This document shows positions 15,038-24,246 of a DNA stretch of 64,000 bases, one piece after another. How positions within the stretch are numbered: position 1 is the first letter of the stretch; each line of letters begins with the position of its first letter. The notes under the pieces were generated by a model that was not told the DNA's origin, ran no database searches, and saw only the letters and a program-made list of their open reading frames with translations. The stretch lies in IMG/VR virus record IMGVR_UViG_3300021364_001752, positions 1 through 64,000 of that record. One strand, 5' to 3'. A program made the position numbers and the translations under genes. This stretch comes from a virus.

Positions 15038-17344
15038 ATGTCCAATGGAACTATGATAGTGAAACGTAGTGGCGCGAAGGAGCCTCTAAACATCGACAAA
15101 ATACATTTTGTTGTTGAAGAAGCATGTAAAAATTTGGCAGGCGTAAGCAGTAGCCAAATTGAGATGAACGCCAATCTACAGTTTTACGATGGCATGACCA
15201 CAAAGGATATACAGGAAATTCTAGTGCGCAGTGCTAATGATTTAATTTCCTTGGACAATCCAAACTATCAAACAGCAGCAGCACGGCTTCTCAGCTATGG
15301 TATCAATAAAGAAGTTTTTGGTCGCTATGAGCCAATAAGCCTGCGTGAAATGATTGACCTAAATATCAAGCGTGGTGTTTATGATGATGAAATACTAGAC
15401 TGGTATACAGACGAAGAAATTGAACGTATGGATAGTTATATTCATCACAAGCGTGATGAAAACTTTACCTATGCAGGATTACGTCAAGTGGTAGACAAAT
15501 ATCTATGTCAGGATAGATCTACTAACCAATTATTCGAAACTCCTCAGTTCATGTATATGATGATTGCTGCCACGTTGTTTGCAAATTATCCTAAAGAAAC
15601 ACGTATGCACTATGTAAGGAGATACTACGATGCGACCTCTCTTTTTAGAATCAATATCCCAACGCCAGTCATGGCAGGAGTCAGAACACCTATACGACAA
15701 TTTGCAAGCTGCGTTCTTGTTGACAGCGATGATACCCTTGATAGCATCTTTGCCAGCGATATGTCTATTGGACGCTATACTGCGCAAAGAGCAGGAATTG
15801 GAATCAACTCGGGACGCATCAGAGCAGTAAACTCAAAAATACGTGGAGGTGAGGTAGCACACACAGGGATCATTCCATTTCTTAAAAAGTTTGAATCAAC
15901 TGTAAGATGTTGCACACAAAATGGAGTGCGTGGTGGTAGTGCGACTGTGCATTTTCCTCTTTGGCATTATGAAATCGAAGACATCCTTGTGCTGAAGAAC
16001 AACAAGGGCACTGAGGATAATCGTGTGCGCAAGTTAGACTACAGTATACAGTTGAACAAACTCATGTATGAGCGTCTACTACAAGACGGTGAAATTACAC
16101 TGTTCTCACCGCAAGACGTTCCTGGACTTTATGATGCGTTCTACAGCGACCAAGACAAGTTCAAAGAACTTTACGAAATGTATGAACGTAAAACCAGCAT
16201 CCGTAAAAAGAAAATTAGTGCAATGGAACTGTTCAGCGATCTTATCAAAGAACGTGCAGAAACAGGACGCATTTATATTATGAATGTAGATCATGCTAAT
16301 ACACACAGTTCATTCAAAGACACTGTTTACATGAGTAACCTGTGCCAAGAAATCACATTGCCCACAAAGCCACTACAGCACATTGATGATCCAGATGGCG
16401 AGATTGCTCTGTGTATCCTAAGTGCAATCAATGTAGGTATTATCAAAGACTTGGACGATCTAGAAGAGCTTTGCGATTTAGCTGTAAGAGCATTAGAAGA
16501 AATTATTGATTATCAGCGTTACCCAATTGTTGCTGCTGAGAAATCAACCAAGGCTAGACGTTCGTTAGGCATAGGTTATATCGGACTTGCTCACTATTTG
16601 GCAAAGAACAAAGTTCAATATAACGACCCAGAAGCATGGAAGGTTGTGCATGATCTTACTGAAGCGTTCCAATACTATCTACTCAAAGCCAGCAACAAAT
16701 TAGCGCAGGAGCGTGGTGCATGTGATTACTTTGACCGCACTAAATACAGCGACGGCATTCTTCCAATTGACACATACAAGAAGGATGTAGACGCAATAGT
16801 GGAGAACAAGTTAAACTATGATTGGGATAGTTTACGCAATGATATCAGAGAGCACGGGCTACGACATTCAACGTTGTCCGCACAGATGCCATCGGAGAGT
16901 AGCTCTGTTGTGTCGAACGCTACCAATGGAATCGAACCACCCCGCGGTTACCTGTCCGTTAAGAAGTCAAAGAAAGGGCCTCTTAAGCAGATTGTTCCGC
17001 AATATCAAAGTCTAAAACAATACTACACATTGTTGTGGGACATGCCTAGCAACGAAGGTTATATCAATGTAGTTGCAGTAATGCAAAAGTTCTTTGATCA
17101 GGCTATCAGCGGTAACTGGAGTTACAATCCAACACACTATCCAGATAATGAAGTGCCTATGAGTCAGATGATCAACGATTTGTTAATGACTTACAAACTG
17201 GGTTGGAAAACAAGTTACTATCAGAACACATACGATTATAAAACTGATCCTAGCGAAATTGAAGAAGAAAAACCGCAGACAGAATTAGCACCATCAGAAC
17301 TTGATCTCAGTGAAGATGAAATGTGCGAAGCCTGCGCTATATAA
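15038..17344 (+). CDS. nrdA: Ribonucleoside-diphosphate reductase alpha subunit (class I)
   Basis: A 768-aa catalytic subunit that reduces ribonucleoside diphosphates to deoxy forms. The N-terminal ATP-cone-like segment (MIVKRSGAKEPLNIDKIHFVVEEA) holds the usual activity-site sequence. Catalytic-core motifs include ASCVLVDSDDTLDSIF (first redox Cys), NLCQEITLPT with the thiyl-radical Cys, and QMPSESSSVVSNATNGIEPPR. The C-terminal CEACAI is the redox-exchange CxxC tail. It has an AAGGAG site. With nrdB and glutaredoxin downstream it forms the dNTP supply operon. The stop overlaps a perfect TATAAATA sequence (17340-17347), which may be chance. Confidence 0.97.
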   Translation: MSNGTMIVKRSGAKEPLNIDKIHFVVEEACKNLAGVSSSQIEMNANLQFYDGMTTKDIQEILVRSANDLISLDNPNYQTAAARLLSYGINKEVFGRYEPISLREMIDLNIKRGVYDDEILDWYTDEEIERMDSYIHHKRDENFTYAGLRQVVDKYLCQDRSTNQLFETPQFMYMMIAATLFANYPKETRMHYVRRYYDATSLFRINIPTPVMAGVRTPIRQFASCVLVDSDDTLDSIFASDMSIGRYTAQRAGIGINSGRIRAVNSKIRGGEVAHTGIIPFLKKFESTVRCCTQNGVRGGSATVHFPLWHYEIEDILVLKNNKGTEDNRVRKLDYSIQLNKLMYERLLQDGEITLFSPQDVPGLYDAFYSDQDKFKELYEMYERKTSIRKKKISAMELFSDLIKERAETGRIYIMNVDHANTHSSFKDTVYMSNLCQEITLPTKPLQHIDDPDGEIALCILSAINVGIIKDLDDLEELCDLAVRALEEIIDYQRYPIVAAEKSTKARRSLGIGYIGLAHYLAKNKVQYNDPEAWKVVHDLTEAFQYYLLKASNKLAQERGACDYFDRTKYSDGILPIDTYKKDVDAIVENKLNYDWDSLRNDIREHGLRHSTLSAQMPSESSSVVSNATNGIEPPRGYLSVKKSKKGPLKQIVPQYQSLKQYYTLLWDMPSNEGYINVVAVMQKFFDQAISGNWSYNPTHYPDNEVPMSQMINDLLMTYKLGWKTSYYQNTYDYKTDPSEIEEEKPQTELAPSELDLSEDEMCEACAI

Positions 17345-17353
17345 ATATAACAC

Positions 17354-17383
17354 TTGACATACAGCCCTCATGGGCTGTATACT
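17354..17383 (+). promoter_or_regulatory. Sigma-70 promoter with embedded 9-bp palindrome
   Basis: TTGACA (17354-17359), 18-base spacer, TATACT (17378-17383). The inverted repeat ATACAGCCC (17359-17367) / GGGCTGTAT (17372-17380) fills the spacer and touches both boxes, like an operator. It allows nrdB to be expressed apart from nrdA. It is the second promoter in the window with this design; the first is at 1099. Confidence 0.75.
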
Positions 17384-17413
17384 CTATACAGACACAATTA
17401 AAAAGGAATAACA

Positions 17414-18517
17414 ATGTCGAAGACTGTTTTTAATCAAGAAAAAGTTGACTTTACAAAACAAAACATGTTCTTTGGCGAAGACCAAAACACACAGCGTTAT
17501 GATACATTTCGCTTTCCTGTCTTCGACAAGTTGAACCAAACCATGCTAGGTTACTTCTGGCGTCCGGAGGAAGTGAGTCTGCAAAAAGATCGTGCTGACT
17601 TTGCTAACTTCCGTCCAGAACAAAAACATATTTTTACAAGTAACCTAAAATATCAAACATTGCTAGACAGTGTGCAAGGACGTGGCCCGTGCCTAGCATT
17701 TTTGCCACACGTAAGTTTGCCTGAGCTCGAAGGTTGCATTGTCACTTGGGACTTCTTTGAAACTATCCACTCACGTTCATATACACACATTATGAAAAAC
17801 GTGTATGCAGATCCTGCAGAGGTTTTTGATACTATCCTCGACGATGAAAAGATTATTGCTCGTGCAACCAGTGTAACCAAACACTACGATGCATTCAATG
17901 AAGCAGCTGATGCATACTTCCATAGAGGTGAAGGCTCTTTGTATGATGTAAAGAAAAAACTATATCTTGCAATGATGACAGTTAACATCTTAGAAGGGTT
18001 GCGTTTCTATGTAAGTTTTGCTTGCACGTTCGGCTTTGGAGAACTCAAGCTAATGGAAGGTAGTGCAAAGATTATTAGTCTTATCGCACGTGATGAAGCA
18101 CAGCACCTGGCACTAAGCACACACGTTCTTAAACTTTGGGCACAGGGCAAAGACGATCCAGAGATGGCCAAGGTTGCTAAAGAGTGTGAAGAAGATGTTT
18201 ATGACCTGTGGCGTGAATGTGTTGCAGAAGAAAAAGATTGGGCAGAGTATCTATTCAAAGACGGCTCAATGATTGGACTTAACACAAACCTATTGAATCA
18301 ATATGTTGAATATATTGCAAACAGACGTCTAAAAGCCCTTGGCTTCAATGCTATTTTTGATGCACCAGTGAACACCAATCCACTACCGTGGACACAGCAC
18401 TGGCTTTCAAGTTCAGGCTTGCAAGTTGCTCCACAGGAAACAGAAGTAGAAAGTTATATTATTGGCGGCATCAAACAAGATGTTGATAAAGACAAATTAA
18501 AAGGATTTTCACTATGA
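17414..18517 (+). CDS. nrdB: Ribonucleoside-diphosphate reductase beta subunit (class I)
   Basis: A 367-aa ferritin-like subunit carrying the di-iron/tyrosyl-radical cofactor that starts catalysis in NrdA. Iron-ligand helices are visible: CIVTWDFFETIHSRSYTHI (Asp/Glu and Glu-x-x-His), then ILEGLRFYVSFACTFGF and RDEAQHLALSTH (Glu and Glu-x-x-His). The C-terminal tail needed for NrdA binding is present. It has a GGAATAACA leader and a private promoter, and its stop overlaps the glutaredoxin start (ATGA). Length is normal. Confidence 0.97.
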   Translation: MSKTVFNQEKVDFTKQNMFFGEDQNTQRYDTFRFPVFDKLNQTMLGYFWRPEEVSLQKDRADFANFRPEQKHIFTSNLKYQTLLDSVQGRGPCLAFLPHVSLPELEGCIVTWDFFETIHSRSYTHIMKNVYADPAEVFDTILDDEKIIARATSVTKHYDAFNEAADAYFHRGEGSLYDVKKKLYLAMMTVNILEGLRFYVSFACTFGFGELKLMEGSAKIISLIARDEAQHLALSTHVLKLWAQGKDDPEMAKVAKECEEDVYDLWRECVAEEKDWAEYLFKDGSMIGLNTNLLNQYVEYIANRRLKALGFNAIFDAPVNTNPLPWTQHWLSSSGLQVAPQETEVESYIIGGIKQDVDKDKLKGFSL

Positions 18518-18765
18518 TACACATTTGGGGTAAACCAGCATGTCCATCATGCACTAAAGCAAAAGCACTTTGCGAGTCAAATAGTTTTCAATACGAGTAT
18601 CTTGAATTAGGTAAAGATTTTGATAGAGAAGCAGTATTAGCAGAATTTCCAGAAGCAAGAACGTTTCCGCAGATTGTGATTAACGGACAAAAAATTGGCG
18701 GGTATGAACAGATGCTTAAATACATTGAAGACACAGGTTACACAGGAACAGGACACACTTTATGA
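18514..18765 (+). CDS. Glutaredoxin
   Basis: An 83-aa thioredoxin-fold protein with the dithiol active site C10-P-S-C13 and the cis-Pro segment RTFPQIVINGQKIGGYEQM, which binds glutathione. It supplies electrons to the phage RNR directly upstream; start and stop overlap its neighbours by four bases (ATGA). It may also recycle the phage peroxiredoxin. Confidence 0.95.
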   Translation: MIHIWGKPACPSCTKAKALCESNSFQYEYLELGKDFDREAVLAEFPEARTFPQIVINGQKIGGYEQMLKYIEDTGYTGTGHTL

Positions 18766-19055
18766 TTATTGAAACACCTTACAAACAAAACGACACAGTA
18801 TCAATAAAAACCAACGCTGGTGACGAAGTTGTTGCACGTTTTGTTGAAGAGGACAAAGATACAATTACAGTTCAGAAGCCTCTTGCATTGATGGCAACAC
18901 CTCAAGGCGGTGTAGGACTAGGCAACTTTGCGTTTACTATTCCACAAGATACAAAATTAAAGTTAAATAAAAGTGGTATATTATTTGTGCATAAAACAGA
19001 AGCTGAGATGGCTAAACAATATGTTAATAGCACAAGTTCTATACAAATGGTTTAG
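18762..19055 (+). CDS. Conserved phage protein, 97 aa, Sm-like barrel appearance
   Basis: A small beta-rich protein (QNDTVSIKTNAGDEVVARFVEEDKDTITVQKPLALMATPQGG), with the strand pattern of an Sm/SH3-like barrel. It sits directly behind the RNR-glutaredoxin genes, overlapping by ATGA, and just before the PAAR gene. I do not know its function; the N-terminal pattern suggests a small RNA- or protein-binding barrel. Confidence 0.65.
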   Translation: MIIETPYKQNDTVSIKTNAGDEVVARFVEEDKDTITVQKPLALMATPQGGVGLGNFAFTIPQDTKLKLNKSGILFVHKTEAEMAKQYVNSTSSIQMV

Positions 19056-19063
19056 GAGTTAAA

Positions 19064-19372
19064 ATGCCAGGGGTGGTTAGAGAAATAGTTGATACAAATA
19101 TTGGACATGCAAAGCCACCACCTGATCCAGAACCATTTCACCAGTTTCCTTTTGTAAGAAATCAAAGCACAGTTTTTGTAGACACCTATGCAGTTATTAC
19201 AGATGGCGGATCAACACAGTGCGGCGATGGTGTAAATGTCCCAAGTAGTAGAAATGTCTATGTAGAGAATCAACGGGTTGCTATTATAGGTGATCCAACA
19301 GGCGGCCATGGCGGGTTTGGAGGCAACAGTGTTGCCAGTGGAAGCGGAGATGTTTTTATAAATGGCCTTTAA
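19064..19372 (+). CDS. PAAR-like spike-tip protein
   Basis: A 102-aa Gly/Val-rich protein with the PAAR-type repeated beta-strand pattern (DGGSTQCGDGVNVPSSRNVYVENQRVAIIGD, GGHGGFGGNSVASGSGDVFING). In T4-like phages such proteins cap the gp5 needle as the sharp tip that first pierces the envelope. His/Cys residues may bind the structural metal. A strong TTAGGAGTTAAA ribosome site is present. It heads the baseplate/fibre gene run. Confidence 0.8.
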   Translation: MPGVVREIVDTNIGHAKPPPDPEPFHQFPFVRNQSTVFVDTYAVITDGGSTQCGDGVNVPSSRNVYVENQRVAIIGDPTGGHGGFGGNSVASGSGDVFINGL

Positions 19373-19631
19373 CGTAAGCTATGGTAGTTTTGATTTTCCT
19401 CCTAATCCTGATATTGCAGGGTTACTGGCTCAAGCAGCGGCAGAAACTGATCCTGTATTACAGGCACAACTTTATCAACAGGCTTATAGTTTTTCAGCAC
19501 CCTTGACAAACGAAGAAAAAACTTTGTTTTCTTATATGCAAGATGATTACATAGAAAACAATCCAGGACTGGTAGGCAATCGACAAACCAGTTATGTAGG
19601 AGCAAGAACGTTAGACGACCTTACAGAATAA
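19362..19631 (+). CDS. Hypothetical baseplate-region protein, 89 aa
   Basis: A small acidic protein overlapping the PAAR gene by 11 bases, so translation is probably coupled. Sequence MAFNVSYGSFDFPPNPDIAGLLAQAAAETDP... has no known motif. Its TAA stop is the first half of the next late promoter. A structural role is inferred from its neighbours. Confidence 0.65.
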   Translation: MAFNVSYGSFDFPPNPDIAGLLAQAAAETDPVLQAQLYQQAYSFSAPLTNEEKTLFSYMQDDYIENNPGLVGNRQTSYVGARTLDDLTE

Positions 19632-19641
19632 ATACTGTATG
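19629..19641 (+). promoter_or_regulatory. Late promoter abutting the start codon (leaderless arrangement)
   Basis: TAAATA (19629-19634), CTGT, ATG (19639). The 17-base string AGAATAAATACTGTATG occurs identically upstream of the 39812 gene. No ribosome-binding sequence precedes the ATG. Confidence 0.75.
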
Positions 19642-21117
19642 GCAATAACGAAAAGAGCAGACAAAGGTGCTGCATTATCATATGAAGAAATGGATGCAAA
19701 CTTTGACGCAGTTGCTCCTCGTGACAGCGCAACCGGTGCAATAGAAATACCTACAGGCACCACTGGAGAACAGCCTGCTTCTCCTGTAGTTGGACAACTT
19801 AGATTTAACACACAATTAAATTTGTTTGAAGGTTACTTTGATACATTAGGATGGAGTGCCTTAGCAGCTTCTGGTGTATCAGGCGAAGTAAACCAAAATG
19901 CTTGGGCTGAAATAGCAGTGGCAGGACAAACAAACGTTGCCGCAGATCAAAAGTCAGATGTGTTAACATTTGTTGCCGGCACTGATATTAGTATTACTAC
20001 CAACGCTACAGCTGATAGCATAACAATCAACAGCACATATACACCACCGAGTAACGTGAGCGCATTTACAAACGATTCGGGTTACTTGACTAGCGAAACT
20101 ACAACCACGCTTACCGCAGACAGTGTCAACACAAAACTTGTCTTTACAGACGAAACTGGCACAGCAAACGATATCGATCTCAGTTGGACCATTGATGACA
20201 CAAATCTAGCACGTATCACCAGCGGCACTGTAGATGGTGCAACAGGCATTGCAACATTCACAAGAGATGATGCTACAACTTTTACAACAGACTTTAGTGC
20301 TTTATTTGATGATACAAACCTTACAAGAATAACCAGTGGTAGTTTTAACAGCGGCACTGGTGACCTTACACTCACTCGCAGTGATGCAACTACAGCGGCG
20401 ACTATAAGTCTAGACGGAAGATACCTTACCAGTTACACAGTTACAGAATCAGATGTGACACAGCACCAAGCAGCATTAAGTATAACACAAAGTCAGATAA
20501 GTGATTTAGCACATTATTCTAATAGCGATGTTGATTCACATTTAAATACAGGAACTGCATTAGGAAGTCAAATTTTAAGTTGGACTGGCACTGATTATGA
20601 CTGGGTAGCACAGCCTAGTGGCGGACTTGCAAATGTTGTTGAAGACACAACTCCACAACTTGGCGGCAACTTGGATGTTAATAGCAACTCTATTACAGGC
20701 ACCACAGTGAATATTACAACTACAACAAATGGTGATGTTGTGATTCAGCCTTCTGGAACAGGTGGAATATCTTTACGCAAAAGCTACGATGAACACTTTG
20801 TATCACTTGGAACCTTGTTTGGCACAGAACAAATTGATGTAGGAACAGCAAGTCATTTTTATGGCTCAATACAAAGCAACGTTACATTTCAGTTTATAGG
20901 GGAGACTGCTACAACTAACCAAGTAGATAGTTTTACTTTGTATCTTTATAGAGCAACCAGTTTTAGTATTACACTAACATGGCCTGCTGAAGTTCAATGG
21001 AGTAACGGAACAGCACCGGCTCTACCTGGTGTAGGCGAAATGGATATCTATGTATTTACTACTATCAATAACGGAACATCGTGGTTTGGCTTCCAAGCCG
21101 GAGATGCTATGGCATGA
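19639..21117 (+). CDS. Tail fibre protein
   Basis: A 492-aa fibre subunit. The N-terminus MAITKRADKGAALSYEEMDANF is the conserved fibre start of many marine T4-like phages. Then come Thr/Ser/Asp-rich strand repeats (DDTNLARITSGT..., DDTNLTRITSGS...), two copies of a DDTNL-x-RITSG unit around residues 190-245 that suggest a triple beta fibre. The end (SFTLYLYRATSFSITLTWPAEVQWSNG) resembles a common C-terminal domain of fibre and collar proteins. It starts leaderless behind a late promoter and overlaps the next gene by ATGA. Confidence 0.85.
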   Translation: MAITKRADKGAALSYEEMDANFDAVAPRDSATGAIEIPTGTTGEQPASPVVGQLRFNTQLNLFEGYFDTLGWSALAASGVSGEVNQNAWAEIAVAGQTNVAADQKSDVLTFVAGTDISITTNATADSITINSTYTPPSNVSAFTNDSGYLTSETTTTLTADSVNTKLVFTDETGTANDIDLSWTIDDTNLARITSGTVDGATGIATFTRDDATTFTTDFSALFDDTNLTRITSGSFNSGTGDLTLTRSDATTAATISLDGRYLTSYTVTESDVTQHQAALSITQSQISDLAHYSNSDVDSHLNTGTALGSQILSWTGTDYDWVAQPSGGLANVVEDTTPQLGGNLDVNSNSITGTTVNITTTTNGDVVIQPSGTGGISLRKSYDEHFVSLGTLFGTEQIDVGTASHFYGSIQSNVTFQFIGETATTNQVDSFTLYLYRATSFSITLTWPAEVQWSNGTAPALPGVGEMDIYVFTTINNGTSWFGFQAGDAMA

Positions 21118-23000
21118 TACATAAAATGCTTATGGCTGCTGCCGGTGCAGGCGGCGCCCCTGACACTTCATATCATATAACCAATATAGCATACAGTGGG
21201 ACAGATACACCTAACGTTCAAACGATAGAAGCTCAGCGTGATACAAGGAAAGGAGGAAGTAAAATATTATACAATTTTGACTTCTTCAATAATGGGCAAG
21301 GTATAATCACATCCAGTGGTGCTAATAGTGATTTTTGTGCATACACAGTTGAGTTTGGCGGAGGCGCATATACAAAAGGCACAGAATTATTTGATTCTTC
21401 CACAAGTGTAAGCATGCCAACAAATGACAGATGTGATTTTTTAACTTTTATTGACAGCACAAATTTAGTTGGCGCATATGGTAATACATTAAAAAAATTC
21501 ACATGTTCAACACCCTGGGACATAAGCACTTTAAGCAATAACACCTACTTTACCAGTTCTTTTGCCAGTCCTCCGTTTTCGGGTCTTATAAAATATTTTA
21601 AGTTTAACTCTACTGGAACTGAAATAATAATAGTTACCCCAGGTCAGTCTCCTAATGGCTTGTTTAAATTTACTTTGTCAACGCCATATGATATAGCAAC
21701 TATATCGTCCAGTCCGACACAGTCCGATGCTACTCATCCTAGAGGCGTTGTTCATATAAACGATGCAGGCACAGTCATAACATACCAAAACGGTGGTGTG
21801 GATTGGAACTACAGGCAACAAACAATGAGCACACCATTTGACCTATCTACACTGAGCACAGAAACTGTTTACACATTTAACTTTTCGGACGGCTACGGAA
21901 CTCAATATAATGAAGGATTAGGTTTTGCCGAAGCACATGGATCTTTTGCAGCAGGAGAAGTATTCTTTTTTAACAAGGGTCCAAACGTTATCGGTAGAGG
22001 TGTTTGCTCTACAGCATACGACCTAAGCACTATCACATGGGATACAGATATTCCTAGCGGATCAAAAGCTACAACAATATTCCAAGCAAGCGGAAATGCA
22101 GATATAGCTTCTACCAACAGAATGTGGTATTTAGAAAATTATCCTGATAATTTTAATCGTAATGGCCAATTTTATGTAGGATTTGATAGGTATCCAGGGC
22201 AAGGCGATAAATGGGTTTGGCAACTTAGTTTTCCATATACAATAGAAAATTTAAGTGTTTATGGGGACGGAAGTGCAATAAATCTTACCAATACCTCAAA
22301 ACAAAGAAGGACATTCTGTAGAACTAGAACCAACTATTATGCATTTATCAGCACTGAGTATGTTAATAATGCTTATGCATTTTATCTTGACTATGTGCCT
22401 CAAGTTTTCGGCGGCGGTATAGATTCTACCAATGCAGTCGACTATGGGTCCGAGATTACAGTAGATATTACTAGTTGGATATCAGATGGTGGGTTAAATT
22501 TGAACACAATTTATCCAAAAAGAATACAAATGAGACAAGAGCATGAGTATACCAGCGGTTTGAACGAATATCGTTGTTGGGTATTGTTAGCAACACAATC
22601 AACCAGTGCGACACCACAGGTAGATATAATTAGACAAATGACAGCAACAACTAGCCCTCAGAGTGATCCTACAGTATGGTCTCTTGACACAGGAGCCAAT
22701 GCAACATGGCAAATACCAAGAGGAGGAACTTATGAACCTGCTACAGATGAACTCATATCTGATTTCCAAGTTAGTCATGATGGAAGATATATTTTAATTT
22801 GCACTTGGCGAGGTAAACTTTACCTTTTTGAAAATGACGATCCTTGGAACTTGAGTGGTAATATCACAGCAATTCAGGAAGCTACTATACCATTAGAGGG
22901 AAATAAAAGACCAGAACAAATACATTTTAACAGCGACGGAACCAAACTTTTTGTGCATGATACGAGTGCAATTATATATGAATACGATATTGGCACTTAA
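21114..23000 (+). CDS. Fibre/adhesin with propeller-like repeats
   Basis: A 628-aa protein. The start chosen is ATG 21114, overlapping the previous stop, instead of the upstream in-frame 21081. It contains at least four spaced repeats of ST-P/A-W/Y/F-D-L/I-S-T (about residues 129, 194, 240 and 300) followed by serine-rich strands. This spacing suggests a beta-propeller of the kind found in phage tail proteins. The last 100 residues (DFQVSHDGRYILICTWRGKLYLFENDDPWNLS) repeat the same theme. It probably displays the host-binding end of the fibre encoded upstream. Confidence 0.78.
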   Translation: MIHKMLMAAAGAGGAPDTSYHITNIAYSGTDTPNVQTIEAQRDTRKGGSKILYNFDFFNNGQGIITSSGANSDFCAYTVEFGGGAYTKGTELFDSSTSVSMPTNDRCDFLTFIDSTNLVGAYGNTLKKFTCSTPWDISTLSNNTYFTSSFASPPFSGLIKYFKFNSTGTEIIIVTPGQSPNGLFKFTLSTPYDIATISSSPTQSDATHPRGVVHINDAGTVITYQNGGVDWNYRQQTMSTPFDLSTLSTETVYTFNFSDGYGTQYNEGLGFAEAHGSFAAGEVFFFNKGPNVIGRGVCSTAYDLSTITWDTDIPSGSKATTIFQASGNADIASTNRMWYLENYPDNFNRNGQFYVGFDRYPGQGDKWVWQLSFPYTIENLSVYGDGSAINLTNTSKQRRTFCRTRTNYYAFISTEYVNNAYAFYLDYVPQVFGGGIDSTNAVDYGSEITVDITSWISDGGLNLNTIYPKRIQMRQEHEYTSGLNEYRCWVLLATQSTSATPQVDIIRQMTATTSPQSDPTVWSLDTGANATWQIPRGGTYEPATDELISDFQVSHDGRYILICTWRGKLYLFENDDPWNLSGNITAIQEATIPLEGNKRPEQIHFNSDGTKLFVHDTSAIIYEYDIGT

Positions 23001-23003
23001 TGG

Positions 23004-23032
23004 TTGACAGAGGTTGTAGGTAAAGTTATTAT
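23004..23032 (+). promoter_or_regulatory. Sigma-70 promoter
   Basis: TTGACA (23004-23009), 17-base spacer, TATTAT (23027-23032). It drives the lipoprotein gene at 23070. Confidence 0.75.
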
Positions 23033-23069
23033 TAATCATAGGCGATGTTGCCTATTGAACGGAGATCTT

Positions 23070-23588
23070 ATGTTTAAAATTATCGCGGGTGTCGCAGTAG
23101 CAGGCGCCCTCACTGGTTGTGCTATTGGTGCAGAACCACAGGCGTTTGGTGTTGTCCGCAGCATTGAACCACATTACGAAACAGTTAGTTTCTTTCCTCC
23201 TGATGCAAACTGCACAGTGTATCCTCATTACCAGCAAGAACTTAGCCCTAGTGGTGCTCTAGTTGGTGCTGCTGCCGGATACGTTCTATCTGGTGGATTG
23301 TTGGTTCCGACTCTTGCAGTCGGCGGCGCAGGTGCAGTAGCATTTGGTAATGTTGAAAACTACTCAAATGTTGTATGCGAAAATGATTATTTGCCACCTG
23401 TAGAGCAAGAGGTAATTTCACACTTCAATGTCACTTACGAATACAAGGGTTATGAAGGCCGTGGCACTACCCAAACACAATACCAGGTTGGAGATAGTAT
23501 TCCGCTATCCCATACACAAACTTATGCTCGTGAACTTACAGAATTTTTCACTGATGCACCTTATATCAATCCTGTATTAGAAAAGTAG
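23070..23588 (+). CDS. Glycine-zipper lipoprotein (17-kDa-antigen/SlyB-like)
   Basis: A 172-aa protein. The start is ATG 23070 with GGAGATCTT upstream; an in-frame upstream start would destroy the signal peptide. The signal sequence MFKIIAGVAVAGALTGC ends in a lipobox with Cys17, so it is probably lipidated and anchored in the outer membrane. A Gly/Ala-rich hydrophobic hairpin follows (residues 69-100, ALVGAAAGYVLSGG...), as in Rick_17kDa_Anti/SlyB proteins. The motif EPHYETV is shared with the 60443 protein (EPRYETI), so the two are probably distant paralogues. Role in infection unknown; a surface-exclusion or envelope-stability role is possible. Confidence 0.75.
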   Translation: MFKIIAGVAVAGALTGCAIGAEPQAFGVVRSIEPHYETVSFFPPDANCTVYPHYQQELSPSGALVGAAAGYVLSGGLLVPTLAVGGAGAVAFGNVENYSNVVCENDYLPPVEQEVISHFNVTYEYKGYEGRGTTQTQYQVGDSIPLSHTQTYARELTEFFTDAPYINPVLEK

Positions 23589-23589
23589 G

Positions 23590-23618
23590 TTGACAAATAC
23601 TTGCAAATCTACTAAAAT
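23590..23618 (+). promoter_or_regulatory. Sigma-70 promoter
   Basis: TTGACA (23590-23595), 17-base spacer, TAAAAT (23613-23618), upstream of the HAD-family gene. Confidence 0.75.
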
Positions 23619-23646
23619 ATGATATAGGCAAAACAGAAAGGCAAAC

Positions 23647-24246
23647 ATGAACAAGATTATACTTACAGACTGTGACGGAGTGCTACTTAATTGGGAGTAT
23701 GCTTTTTGTGTATGGATGGAACAACATGGCCATGCACAGATAGAAAATGGCAACGAAGAATATAACATCGCAAAACGATTTAATATTACTGAAGATGCAG
23801 GCAAAAAACTGGTAAAACAGTTTAATGAAAGTGCTGCAATGGGCTTTCTACCTGCACTGCGTGATGCACGTTATTATGTAAAACGGCTACACGAAGAACA
23901 TGGATACGAGTTTCATTGTATTACTAGCATGAGCTTGGATCCTAATGCTAAAAAACTACGTCAAATGAATCTTGATAAGATGTTTGGTCCAACAGCATTT
24001 CCGGTTTTGCACTGTTTAGATACTGGTGCAGATAAAGATGAATTCTTAGATGAACACTATAGCGATAGTGGTCTATATTGGATTGAAGACAAAATGTCTA
24101 ATGCTATTGCTGGACTTAACGTAGGATTGAATCCTATATTGATTGAGCATGGTTGGAACATGAACGATAGCGTTCCAGTAGGTATGCGTAAATGTGTCAA
24201 CTGGAAAGAAGTATATGAGCTTATCGTAAATGACAGAGTTACATGA
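23647..24246 (+). CDS. HAD-superfamily phosphatase, 5'-nucleotidase-like
   Basis: A 199-aa HAD-fold hydrolase. Motif I is LTDCDGVLLNW with nucleophile D8 and acid D10. Motif II is the Thr/Ser in HCITSMS, and motif IV is in YWIEDKMSNA. The spacing and the helical cap after motif I fit 5'(3')-deoxyribonucleotidase-like members, which dephosphorylate nucleotides. The substrate is not certain. It heads a run of small overlapping genes driven by its own early-type promoter. Confidence 0.75.
   Translation: MNKIILTDCDGVLLNWEYAFCVWMEQHGHAQIENGNEEYNIAKRFNITEDAGKKLVKQFNESAAMGFLPALRDARYYVKRLHEEHGYEFHCITSMSLDPNAKKLRQMNLDKMFGPTAFPVLHCLDTGADKDEFLDEHYSDSGLYWIEDKMSNAIAGLNVGLNPILIEHGWNMNDSVPVGMRKCVNWKEVYELIVNDRVT

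Noticed and set aside
17340-17347. Full late consensus TATAAATA at the nrdA stop codon.
   Set aside because: The next gene, nrdB, has a good sigma-70 promoter just downstream and RNR is expected early; the match may come from ATA-TAA-ATA at the stop. Left as uncertain.
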